In this document: positions 18,976-27,716 of the stretch, one piece after another
Layout of the letters: the number at the start of each line of letters is the position of its first letter
Position numbering within the stretch: position 1 is the stretch's first letter
Assembly: GCF_023498005.1 (NCBI RefSeq)
Contig: NZ_CP097289.1
Span: 2,914,001 to 2,978,000, forward strand
Length of the DNA: 64,000 nt
DNA from: Streptomyces durmitorensis
GTDB taxonomy: Bacteria > Actinomycetota > Actinomycetes > Streptomycetales > Streptomycetaceae
Direction of reading: 5' to 3'
Notes under the pieces: generated by a model
Databases searched by the model: none
What the model was told of the DNA's origin: nothing
What the model saw: the letters and a program-made list of their open reading frames with translations, nothing else
Program-made: the position numbers and the translations under genes

Positions 18976-20934
18976 TCAGCGGATCGGCCGGTGGACGTTC
19001 TCCCGTGTGCTCGCGCCCGGTGTGGCGTCCGCGATCCAGGGGCCTTCGCCGCTGGGGTCGACGACGCCCTCCTCCAGCCAGGTGTAGGTGCCGGACAGGA
19101 CGCCCTTGACCACCTTGCGGTCGATGTCGTCCGTGTTGGTCCACAGGCGGTCGAAGAGCTCGTCGACGCGGATGCGGGACTGGTGGCAGAACGTGTCGGC
19201 CAGTTGGTAGGCCTCGCGGCCGTAGTCCTCGGTCGTCCGCAGGAGCTCCGCGCGTACGCACGCCGCGCTCATCGCGAAGAGTTCGGCGCCGATGTCGACG
19301 ACGCGGCCCAGAAAGCCCTGCTTGGTCTCCATCTTTCCCTGCCAGCGCGACATCGCGTAGAACGTCGAGCGGGCCAGCTTGCGGGCGTTTCGCTCCACGT
19401 AGCGCAGGTGCGGGGAGAGGTCCGCGTGGCCGTCGGGGTGGAACTCGGAGTACGAGCTGGGGAGCTGCCCCGGGCCCGTGACCAGCTTCGGGAGCCAGCG
19501 GGCGTAGAAGCCGCCTGCCCTCGCGCCCGCCTTCGCCTTGTCGGTCAGGGACTTGTCCGGGTCGATCAGGTCCCCGGCCACCTTCAGGTGCGCGTCCACC
19601 GCCTCGCGGGCGATCAGGAGGTGCATGATCTCCGTCGAGCCCTCGAAGATGCGGTTGATGCGCAGGTCGCGCAGGACCTGTTCCGCCGGGACCGCGCGTT
19701 CGCCTCGGGCCGCGAGGGACTCGGCGGTCTCGAAGCCGCGGCCGCCGCGGATCTGCACCAGCTCGTCGGCCATCAGACAGCCCATCTCGGAGCCGTACAG
19801 CTTGGCGAGCGCCGCCTCGATGCGGATGTCGTTGCGGTCCTCGTCGGCCATCTGGGAGGAGAGGTCGAGTACGGCCTCCAGGGCGAAGGTCGTCGCCGCG
19901 ATGAACGAGATCTTCGCGCCGACCGCCTCGTGGAACGCGACCGGCTTGCCCCACTGCTCCCGCGCGCCCGACCACTCACGGGCGATCTTCAGGCACCACT
20001 TGCCCGCGCCGACGCACATCGCGGGCAGCGAGAGGCGGCCGGTGTTGAGGGTCGTCAGGGCGATCTTCAGGCCCGCGCCCTCCGGGCCGATGCGGTGCGC
20101 GGCGGGGACGCGGACCTGGTGGAAGCGGGTCACGCCGTTCTCCAGGCCGCGCAGGCCCATGAAGGCGTTGCGGTTCTCGACGGTGATGCCCTGCGCCGCC
20201 GCCTCGACCACGAAGGCCGTGATGCCGCCCTTGTGGCCCTCGGACTTCGGTACGCGCGCCATGACGACCAGGAGGTCGGCGACGACGCCGTTCGTGGTCC
20301 ACAGCTTCACGCCGTCCAGGACGTAGTCGTCCCCGTCGGGCACCGCGGTGGTGGCCAGGCGCGCCGGGTCGGAGCCGACGTCCGGCTCGGTCAGGAGGAA
20401 CGCGCTGATGTCCGTGCGGGCACAGCGCGGCAGGAACTCGTCCTTCTGCTCCTGGGTGCCGAACTGCTTGAGCGGCTGCGGTACGCCGATCGACTGGTGG
20501 GCGGAGAGCAGCGCGCCGATCGACGGGTTCGCGGAGCCGACGAGGGCCAGCGCCTTGTTGTAGTAGACCTGCGTGAGGCCGAGCCCGCCGTACTTCACGT
20601 CGATCTTCATGCCGAGGGCGCCGAGCTCCTTGAGGCCGTTGATGACCTCGTCGGGGATCTTCGCCTCGCGCTCGATGCGGGCCGAGTCGATCTTCGTCTC
20701 GCAGAAGTCGCGGAGCTTGGCGAGGAACTCCTCGCCGCGCCTCGCGTCCTCGTCCGGGGGCATGGGGTGCGGATGGATCAGGTCGAGCCGGAAGCGGCCG
20801 AGGAAGAGTTCCTTGGCGAAGCTCGGCTTGCGCCAGTCCTGTTCGCGGGCGGCCTCGGCGACCTGCCTGGCCTCGCGTTCGGTGACGGACGGCCCGGAAG
20901 GGGGTGGGGTTGGTGCGGACATTGAGGAGCTCAC
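18976..20934 (-). CDS. Acyl-CoA dehydrogenase, long (VLCAD/ACAD9-like) form
   Basis: 652 residues, longer than the usual 380-400. The FAD-dependent core occupies about 60-450: YGGLGLTQVYYNKALALVGS, AFLLTEPDVGSDPARLATTA (flavin-contacting) and QIRGGRGFETAESLAARGE-type C-terminal helix with the catalytic glutamate region at INRIFEGSTEIMHLL. A further 200-residue helical extension resembles mitochondrial VLCAD-like enzymes. It introduces the alpha,beta double bond in acyl-CoA during beta-oxidation. Substrate length unknown. Confidence 0.9.
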   Translation of the reverse strand: MSSSMSAPTPPPSGPSVTEREARQVAEAAREQDWRKPSFAKELFLGRFRLDLIHPHPMPPDEDARRGEEFLAKLRDFCETKIDSARIEREAKIPDEVINGLKELGALGMKIDVKYGGLGLTQVYYNKALALVGSANPSIGALLSAHQSIGVPQPLKQFGTQEQKDEFLPRCARTDISAFLLTEPDVGSDPARLATTAVPDGDDYVLDGVKLWTTNGVVADLLVVMARVPKSEGHKGGITAFVVEAAAQGITVENRNAFMGLRGLENGVTRFHQVRVPAAHRIGPEGAGLKIALTTLNTGRLSLPAMCVGAGKWCLKIAREWSGAREQWGKPVAFHEAVGAKISFIAATTFALEAVLDLSSQMADEDRNDIRIEAALAKLYGSEMGCLMADELVQIRGGRGFETAESLAARGERAVPAEQVLRDLRINRIFEGSTEIMHLLIAREAVDAHLKVAGDLIDPDKSLTDKAKAGARAGGFYARWLPKLVTGPGQLPSSYSEFHPDGHADLSPHLRYVERNARKLARSTFYAMSRWQGKMETKQGFLGRVVDIGAELFAMSAACVRAELLRTTEDYGREAYQLADTFCHQSRIRVDELFDRLWTNTDDIDRKVVKGVLSGTYTWLEEGVVDPSGEGPWIADATPGASTRENVHRPIR

Positions 20935-21081
20935 CTCGCCGCGGAGTGGGGCCGATCGGTTCCGATTGAGCCGATCTTGACCCGGTCGGTTACTGACTGG
21001 TGCTACTCGATCGTATGGATCGTATGTACCCGATTCGTCCGGAGCCCACCAGTCCTCGCGCAGCGTTCGGCCCCGCCGGAG

Positions 21082-21540
21082 TCACGTGTCGCCGGGCCCC
21101 GAGCCCTCCAGCGGAAGGAGCGTCAGGGTGCGCCCCCGGGTGACGTACAGGCGGTTCTTTCGCGTGGAGAAGCGGGGTGCGCCCTCGGGCTCGTCCGGCG
21201 TCGTGTACGTCCACGCCGTCCTGAAGCGGCCGCCTGGCAGGGGCACGGTCGACTTCCACCGCCAGGCGTCGCCCTTGCGGGCCTGCTTGCGGCGCTTGCG
21301 CTGGACCGCCCACATCTCGCGGTCGAGGAAGGAGAAGCGTGCGGCCGGTGGCGAGCTCCAGGACGAGGCAGCCGCGGCCGCTGACCACGACCGTCCTGTT
21401 GTCGGAGGCGATGGCCCGCCTGGCCGTGGCGGTCGTCGGGTCGAGCCGCGTCCGCTCGGTCGCGAGGGCGCGCCGGGGGGCGGGCGTCCGGTGGTCGGCG
21501 ACGTCCGGACGCGGTGCGGCGTGCGTGCCCGGCGCGTGAG
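21082..21540 (-). pseudogene. Remnant of a beta-propeller-like protein, frameshifted
   Basis: No start codon serves the upstream part. Reading from about 21540, one frame gives ALATERTRLDPTTATARR then NRTVVVSGRGCLVLELATGR, which resembles a PQQ-type propeller blade. Near 21340 the sense continues in another frame (FSFLDREMWAVQRKRRKQ) to a stop at 21082, including TAWTYTTPDEPEGAPRF and NRLYVTRGRTLTLLPLEG. Two frames that each look coding and join at one point suggest a truncated, frameshifted gene. The product assignment is weak. Confidence 0.4.
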
Positions 21541-21541
21541 A

Positions 21542-21576
21542 ACGGCCGGAGCCCCCGCACAGTGGGCTCCGGCCGT
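21542..21576 (-). terminator. Terminator after the aldehyde dehydrogenase gene
   Basis: Perfect 13 bp stem ACGGCCGGAGCCC / GGGCTCCGGCCGT with a 9-base loop. Confidence 0.8.
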
Positions 21577-21612
21577 CCGGTTCGTGAGAACCGCCTTGGT
21601 GCGCGTACTGCC

Positions 21613-23058
21613 TTACAGGGCGAGGCCCGTCAGGACCATGACCCGCTCGTACGTGTAGTCGTCCATCGCGAAGCGGACGCCCTCGCGGCCCACGCCGGAC
21701 TGCTTGACGCCGCCGTACGGCATCTGGTCGGCGCGATAGGAGGGGGCGTCGCCGATGACCACGCCGCCGACCTCCAGGTCGCGGTGCGCGCGGAAGGCGG
21801 TCTGCAGGTCGTGCGTGAAGACGCCCGCCTGGAGGCCGTACTTGGAGTCGTTGACGGCGGCGAACGCCTCCGCCTCGCCGTCCACCTTCTTGATCGTGAG
21901 GACCGGTCCGAAGACCTCCTCGCAGGCGATCGTCACATCGGCCGGTACGTCGGCGAGCACGGTCGGCGCGTACGAGGCGCCGTCCCGCTTGCCGCCCGCG
22001 AGCAGCTGGGCGCCCGCCTGGACGGCCTCGTCGACCCAGGACTCGACGCGCTTGGCGGCGTCCTCGTTGACGAGCGGGCCGACGTCGGTCTTCGGGTCGG
22101 ACGGGTCACCGGTGACCTGGGCCTCGATGGCCGCCAGGACGCGCGGCACGAGCCGGTCGTACACGGAGGCGTCGGCGATGACGCGCTGCACCGAGATGCA
22201 GGACTGGCCGCCCTGGTAGTTGGAGAACGTCGCGATGCGCGAGGCCGCCCAGTCGAGGTCCTCGTCGGAGGAGAAGTCGGGCAGGACGACGGCGGCGCCG
22301 TTCCCGCCGAGCTCCAGGGTGCAGTGCTTGCGCGGCACCGAGTCCAGGATCGCGTAGCCGACCTTCTCGGAGCCCGTGAAGGAGATGACGGGAAGGCGCT
22401 CGTCCTGCACGAGGGCGGGCATCTTCTCGTTCGCGACCGGCAGGACCGACCAGGACCCGGCGGGCAGCTCGGTCTCGGCGAGCAGCTCGCCGATGAGGAG
22501 ACCGGAGAGGGGGGTCGCGGGCGCGGGCTTGAGGATGATCGGCGTGCCGGACGCGATGGCCGGGGCGATCTTGTGGGCGCAGAGGTTCAGCGGGAAGTTG
22601 AACGGCGCGATGCCCAGGACGACACCCTTGGAGAAGCGGCGCGTGAAGGCGAGACGCCCCTGGCCACCGGCGTCGGTGTCGAGGCGCTGGGCCTCGCCGC
22701 CGTTGAACCGGCGTGCTTCCTCCGAGGCGAAGCGGAAGACGGAGACCGCACGGCCGACCTCGCCGCGGGCCCACTTGATCGGCTTGCCGTTCTCGGCGGA
22801 GATGAGCTGGGCGATCTCTTCCGTCCGCTCGACGAGCCTGCGGCTCACGTGGTCGAGGGCGGCGGCCCGCACGTGCGCCGGGGTCGCGGCGAACTCGTCG
22901 CGCACCGCGTACGCGGCGGCGACGGCCTCCTCGACCTGGGCGTCGGTCGGGACGGCCGCCTTGCCGACGACCCGCCCGTCCCAGGGCGAGGTGACGTCGA
23001 GAGTGGTCTCACCGGTGGTCTGGCGACCGGCGAGCCAGAAGGCGTGGATGGAAGTCAT
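21613..23058 (-). CDS. NAD(P)-dependent aldehyde dehydrogenase
   Basis: 481 residues, ALDH superfamily. The cofactor segment is APFNFPLNLCAHKIAPAIASG and FTGSEKVGYAI. The catalytic glutamate is in LELGGNGAAVV (near 255) and the nucleophile cysteine in GGQSCISVQR (near 289). VFGPVLTI and YGLQAGVFT are also present. Lactaldehyde, succinate-semialdehyde or a broader aldehyde substrate would fit; sequence alone does not decide. A PucR regulator lies upstream on the same strand and gabT 4.7 kb away, so a semialdehyde role in GABA breakdown is possible. Confidence 0.9.
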   Translation of the reverse strand: MTSIHAFWLAGRQTTGETTLDVTSPWDGRVVGKAAVPTDAQVEEAVAAAYAVRDEFAATPAHVRAAALDHVSRRLVERTEEIAQLISAENGKPIKWARGEVGRAVSVFRFASEEARRFNGGEAQRLDTDAGGQGRLAFTRRFSKGVVLGIAPFNFPLNLCAHKIAPAIASGTPIILKPAPATPLSGLLIGELLAETELPAGSWSVLPVANEKMPALVQDERLPVISFTGSEKVGYAILDSVPRKHCTLELGGNGAAVVLPDFSSDEDLDWAASRIATFSNYQGGQSCISVQRVIADASVYDRLVPRVLAAIEAQVTGDPSDPKTDVGPLVNEDAAKRVESWVDEAVQAGAQLLAGGKRDGASYAPTVLADVPADVTIACEEVFGPVLTIKKVDGEAEAFAAVNDSKYGLQAGVFTHDLQTAFRAHRDLEVGGVVIGDAPSYRADQMPYGGVKQSGVGREGVRFAMDDYTYERVMVLTGLAL

Positions 23059-23226
23059 GTCGATTCCCGGCCCTTCCGCGAAGGTGTGTCTTGGGGGGTA
23101 CGTTCCCCACCGTAGGGGCGGTATGGGTGCAGGGCGTTTGTCCGACTCGGAGTAGTACCCTCCGGGCCCGCGCCTCTTTGGCAGGGGACTGGATCCGGAC
23201 CAATCCCCCGCTGCTACGCCGTACCG

Positions 23227-24813
23227 CTACTCCGTACCGCTCGATGTCGCCTTCAGCGACAGCCACAGCTCCATGCGGACGTCCGGGTCGTCCAGGGAGC
23301 GGCCCAGGATCTCCTCGACCCTGCGCATGCGATAGCGCAGCGTGTGGCGGTGGACGCCCAGGTCCGCGGCTGCCGCGTCCCACTGGCCGTGGCGCGAGAG
23401 CCAGGCGCGCAGGGATGCGATCAGGTCGCCGCGGCCGGTGGCGTCGTGTTCGAACAGGGCGCGCAGCAGACCGTCGGCGAACGCCCGTACCGCGTCGTCG
23501 GCGAGCAGCGGCAGGACCGAGCCCGCCGCGAGGTCCTCGTGCTCGACCAGCGCGCGGCCCCGGCGCCGGGCGATGGACAGCGCCTGGTCGGCCTGCTTGT
23601 ACGCGGTGGCCGCCGCGATGGGCCCCGCGGGCGCGGAGAGCCCGAGGAGGAGAGCGGCCCCGTCGCCCGCGGCGCCCTCCGGTGCCTCCGTACGCCCGGC
23701 CTCCAGCGTCTGCGCGAACGCCACGCAGGCCGCGGCGCCCGCGCCGCCGTCCACGACGAGCAGCACGAGCCGCTCGCCGTAGGGGACGACGAGGAGTGCC
23801 TCGCCGGCGCGGGCGGCGGCCGACTCGACGGCGTCCGTGAGCCCGGCGAACGGGTCGCCGTCCTCCGGGGCGGATGCGGGCACCTCGGCGACGACCAGCC
23901 GGAACGGCGCGTCCAGCAGGCTTCCGTACAGCTCCCCCGCCACCGTGCGGGCGTGGTCCGGCTCCCCGGCGAGCAGCATCCGAAGCACGGCGGAGCCGAC
24001 GCGGCCCTCGGCGGCCTGGAGGGAGCGGTTGCGCTCGGTGGTGAGGGTGAGCAGCGCTATGGCCGAGTGCAGTGCGTACCGCTCGGCGGTGCCGAGGGTG
24101 GATGCCGTGCCGACGGCGAGCGCGGCGCGGGGGCGCCGTCCCGTGCCGATCGAGTGCAGCTCCACCCGGTCCTCGGCGCCCGCGACGACCGCGCTCGCCG
24201 GTGCGGCGCGGTCCCGCAGCCGCTCGACGTCGGAGGTGAGCCTGGCGGCCCGGCGGGTGGCCCACTCGGGGGCCGTGGCGACGACGGCGCCTGACGCGTC
24301 GTACAGCGCGGCCCAGCCGTCGACCTGACCGGCGAGCGCGCCGAGGAGTCCCTCGGGGCCGTCGCTCAGCGCCTGCTTGGTCAGCTCGCGCTGGGCGGCG
24401 AAGCCCGCCGTGACGGCGCGGTACTGGTCGGCGGCGATGGCGGCGGAGACGGCCTTGCTGATGGCGAGGAAGGGCGTGCGCCGCGGCACTTCGAGGAGCG
24501 GAAGCCCTTCGTCCGCGGCTGCCGCGACCAAGGCGTCCGGGATGTCCTTGTAATGCACGCCGACCGCGAACCCGAGCCCGACGACTCCCGCCGCCGCGAG
24601 CCGCTTCACATAGCGGCGCATCGCCTCCGGATCCTCCGCGTCCAGCTTGAGCGCGGTGATCATGAGGAGCTCGCCGCCCTCCATGTAGGGCACGGGGTCG
24701 GTGAGCTCACTGGCGTGCGCCCAGCGCACGGGCGCGTCCAGATGTTCCTCACCCGCGCGCACGGTGAGCTTCAGTGCGGAGTGATGGACGAGGGAGGCGA
24801 GCGTGGGCGGCAT
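23227..24813 (-). CDS. PucR-family transcriptional regulator
   Basis: 528 residues. An N-terminal PucR domain (1-125: LVHHSALKLTVRAGEEHLDAPVRW-like pattern, VPRRTPFLAISKAVSAAI) is followed by a central GAF/GGDEF-like sensor region. The C-terminal HTH_30 domain is at about 460-525 (WDAAAADLGVHRHTLRYRMRRVEEI). PucR proteins control purine, amino acid or GABA catabolism genes and often themselves. Placed between the aldehyde dehydrogenase and gabT, a role in their control is inferred. Its upstream region carries palindromic GTACG boxes. Confidence 0.9.
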   Translation of the reverse strand: MPPTLASLVHHSALKLTVRAGEEHLDAPVRWAHASELTDPVPYMEGGELLMITALKLDAEDPEAMRRYVKRLAAAGVVGLGFAVGVHYKDIPDALVAAAADEGLPLLEVPRRTPFLAISKAVSAAIAADQYRAVTAGFAAQRELTKQALSDGPEGLLGALAGQVDGWAALYDASGAVVATAPEWATRRAARLTSDVERLRDRAAPASAVVAGAEDRVELHSIGTGRRPRAALAVGTASTLGTAERYALHSAIALLTLTTERNRSLQAAEGRVGSAVLRMLLAGEPDHARTVAGELYGSLLDAPFRLVVAEVPASAPEDGDPFAGLTDAVESAAARAGEALLVVPYGERLVLLVVDGGAGAAACVAFAQTLEAGRTEAPEGAAGDGAALLLGLSAPAGPIAAATAYKQADQALSIARRRGRALVEHEDLAAGSVLPLLADDAVRAFADGLLRALFEHDATGRGDLIASLRAWLSRHGQWDAAAADLGVHRHTLRYRMRRVEEILGRSLDDPDVRMELWLSLKATSSGTE

Positions 24814-24968
24814 GGGACCTTCAGGTCGGGTCAGTAGGGTCAGGGCACATCAGGGCTGACGCCTGGCAGCGGCGGACGAGGCACGCGTACCGGTCGGCCA
24901 TTGAATCCCGGACGAGATGTGGATCTTTTGGCCGGTACGTATGAACGACCTGTGTCGATTCTGCCTCA

Positions 24969-24985
24969 CCGTACGGTACGTACGG
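24969..24985. promoter_or_regulatory. Palindromic GTACG box upstream of the PucR gene
   Basis: CCGTACG / CGTACGG is a perfect 7 bp inverted repeat with a 3-base spacer. More GTACGTAC copies follow at about 24998-25020 and one at 24932. Candidate operator for PucR autoregulation. Confidence 0.4.
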
Positions 24986-25028
24986 GACCGAATACCCCGT
25001 ACGTACATCCCTACGTACGCCCCAGCGG

Positions 25029-27407
25029 CTAACCCCGAAGATCCACCAGGAGGGGCGGCGCGTGCTCGCCGCGCACGTCGGTCAGGGAGAGGACGGCGTG
25101 GCCGGGGGGCAGGGAGTGCGCCAGGTCGGACGCGGACCAGCGCTCGCGCTCGACCTTGCGCACGGTGACGGCGTCCGTCGTGACCGCCTTGCCGGTGACG
25201 AGCTTGCGCAGCGAGTGCAGCGCCCGCGTCATCGGCTGATCGGCGAAGACCGTGTGCTGGGCGACTTCCTTGGTCTCGATCCACTCGGTGCCCCAGGCCT
25301 CGGTGAAGCGGCGCCCGTCCCAGGTCGTCACTCCGGAGAAGGCCATCCGGCAGCCGACCGCCGCGTAGAGCGGCCCCTGGAGCTGCTCCGGCACCTCGCC
25401 GATGGTGCGCAGCCCGAGCACGACGCCCGCGTTCAGCGACCGCAGGCGCTGGATGGCGCGCACGCTCTCGGTGGTGAGGGTGCGCGCGGCGTCGTCCAGG
25501 ATCAGGCAGGCGAAGTGCGGCCGCCGGGCACGGCCGCGCACGACGTACGCGAACTGGGCGAGCAGCAGCCGGGCGAGGAGCCGCGAGGCCTCTTCGTGTC
25601 CGTGCTCCGGCAGATCCACCCTGACCCTCAGCGGGTGGTGGACGACGGCGCGCATCGAGAAGGGGTGCCCCTCGCCGCCGGGGTTGAAGAAGTCGGCGAA
25701 GGCGGGCCGGTCGAGCAGCCCGAGCCGGTCGGCAAGGGCGGGACCCGGGTCGTTGGGAGAGCCGGACTGCCGGATGCGCGCGTCGAGTTCGCGGCGCATG
25801 GCGGTGTGCTCGCCCGCAGCGAGGCCTGCCTGGAGGTCGGCGAGGGCCGCGGGGTCCCCTTCGAGCAGTTCGCGCAGCACGGGGACGGAGGGGAAGCGTC
25901 CGTGGAGGAGGCGGTAGGGGCCCAGGAGTTGGGCGAGGGTGGTGGCGGCGCGGCGCGTGTCGACGGCTTCGAGGTCGCCGACCAGACCTTCGGCCAGGAA
26001 GGCGGCGGCCTCGTCCGCGTCGGCGCAGTCCGCGTACAGGTCGATGTCGTGCACGGATGCCGGATCGCCCGGCTTGACCACGACGTCGTACGCCTCGTCC
26101 GCGCCGAGCGCCGTGCCCGCCGCGGCCACGGCGACTACGGCGCACTGCCCGGTGAGGGCGCCCAGGGCGAGCGACTCGGCCACCGGACGCATGAGCCGTC
26201 CTGTCTTGCCCGCGCCGGACGGGCCCACCGCGAGCAGCGAGGTGCCGAGCACGGCGGGATCGAGCGCGGCCTCGGCGTTGCGCACGGCGTAGGGATTGCG
26301 CTCGTCCTTCGCGAACCGGCCGATCCTGACCTGCCCGACGAGCAGGTCGTGGACGGCGGTGCGGGCGGGCAGGTCGCGCTGGCCCGAGGGGTGGGCCCAG
26401 GCGGCGCAGCCGTGCCGGGCGACCGTGTCCACGAAGGTGGCGAGCGCGCCGGGGTCGGGGGCGGCCGTCCGCCAGGCGTGGTCCACGCGGGCGCAGTCGA
26501 CGTCGTTCATGCGTCCGCTGACCAGCTCGACGGAGAGCAGGTCGGCGGCCTTGTGCTGTCCCGCCGCGCGCAGTTCGGGCCAGTGGGCGCGGGCGGGGGC
26601 GCTTGCGGGGCGGGGCGGGGCGACCCGCGGCCGGGCCGGTGCGGCCTTGCGGTCGCGGACCGCCTCCCACCAGCCGCCGATCCGGGCGAAGGGCCACAGC
26701 ACCGCGACGGTGATCAGGACGTACAGGGCGTCGGTGAGCACGCGCGACTCGAAGACTTCGTAGCCACCCGCGACAAGCGCGACCAGGGAGAAGACGGGGT
26801 CGGCCACGGGCAGCGGCCTTGTGTCGAGCCCCAGGGCGCTGGGCCAGACGAAGACCAGGGCGCCGACCGCCGCGACGGAGGCGAGCACGGCACGGGACGG
26901 CTGCGGGCGCCGCGTCACGAAGTGCCGGATCGAGTCGGGCCAGGCACCGAGCCGCCCGACGGTGTACACCACGGCGCCGAAGACAAGACCGTCGTAGACG
27001 ACCCGCGCGTCCGTGGCCTGCTGCTGCTTGGGCTGAGCGCTGCCTGCCCACCACCAGTCGCCCGGCGTGAACAGCTTCAGCGGGGCCCACTGGTAGGGGA
27101 TGCTGCCCTGCCGCCACAGCGACCAGAACAGCAGGCCGAGCACGGTGGAGATCACCATGCCCACGATCAGGCGCCGGTCGGCGCCCTCGGTCTCGGCTTC
27201 GGGGGCGGGCGGCCGGTAGGCGTAGCGCCAGATGCCCGGGGCCGCCTCGGGGCGCGGCGCGGCGAGCCATTCGGCGACGGATGAGGCACTCCCGGCGCCG
27301 GGCGCCTGCCGAGGCATCGGCGGCGCCGCGGGACCGGCAGGCCCCGCCGGGCGCGGCACCGGTGTGGCGTGTGTGCCGCGAGCGTCGTGCGTGCCTTCGG
27401 AGTCCAT
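25029..27407 (-). CDS. Membrane-anchored TraG/VirD4-like ATPase
   Basis: 792 residues. A Pro/Ala-rich N-terminal 75 residues is followed by hydrophobic segments near 82-100, 135-150, 170-190 and 195-245, then a soluble ATPase. Walker A is AVGPSGAGKTGRL (about 405), and Walker B is ACLILDDAART (about 645). The C-terminal half (FADQPMTRALHSLRKLVTGKA) resembles coupling-protein-type ATPases, but no relaxase or type IV gene is nearby. Conserved beside gabT in Streptomyces chromosomes from memory. Function unknown. Confidence 0.75.
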   Translation of the reverse strand: MDSEGTHDARGTHATPVPRPAGPAGPAAPPMPRQAPGAGSASSVAEWLAAPRPEAAPGIWRYAYRPPAPEAETEGADRRLIVGMVISTVLGLLFWSLWRQGSIPYQWAPLKLFTPGDWWWAGSAQPKQQQATDARVVYDGLVFGAVVYTVGRLGAWPDSIRHFVTRRPQPSRAVLASVAAVGALVFVWPSALGLDTRPLPVADPVFSLVALVAGGYEVFESRVLTDALYVLITVAVLWPFARIGGWWEAVRDRKAAPARPRVAPPRPASAPARAHWPELRAAGQHKAADLLSVELVSGRMNDVDCARVDHAWRTAAPDPGALATFVDTVARHGCAAWAHPSGQRDLPARTAVHDLLVGQVRIGRFAKDERNPYAVRNAEAALDPAVLGTSLLAVGPSGAGKTGRLMRPVAESLALGALTGQCAVVAVAAAGTALGADEAYDVVVKPGDPASVHDIDLYADCADADEAAAFLAEGLVGDLEAVDTRRAATTLAQLLGPYRLLHGRFPSVPVLRELLEGDPAALADLQAGLAAGEHTAMRRELDARIRQSGSPNDPGPALADRLGLLDRPAFADFFNPGGEGHPFSMRAVVHHPLRVRVDLPEHGHEEASRLLARLLLAQFAYVVRGRARRPHFACLILDDAARTLTTESVRAIQRLRSLNAGVVLGLRTIGEVPEQLQGPLYAAVGCRMAFSGVTTWDGRRFTEAWGTEWIETKEVAQHTVFADQPMTRALHSLRKLVTGKAVTTDAVTVRKVERERWSASDLAHSLPPGHAVLSLTDVRGEHAPPLLVDLRG

Positions 27408-27716
27408 GGCCCTTGCCCCCTGACCAGCCGGTCTGTCGGTTCAGCCGTCAATCTAGTGCCCCCACAGGGGTAGTTCACCGCATACGCGCCCGGGACCTGC
27501 GGCGACACCCTGCCCCGCACGCACCGCCGAAGGGGACGAAAGCCGCACCCCGCCCACCCGCCGCTATGTCCACCACGGACAACCGCCACGCCGAACAACT
27601 CCCCCGTGGAGCATGCCCGCCCCCACCCTCCGCCCCTAACCTGCGAAAGAAAGCAGCAACGAAAGCAAGCAGACAAGCACCGAGCGTCCGCCTCGCCCCA
27701 CCCCCAGGAGCACCCC
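27408..27716. other. Divergent intergenic region between the ATPase gene and gabT
   Basis: 309 bp without a gene. It should hold both promoters, and AGGAG at 27706-27710 is the gabT ribosome binding site. No clear palindrome or box was found. Confidence 0.5.
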
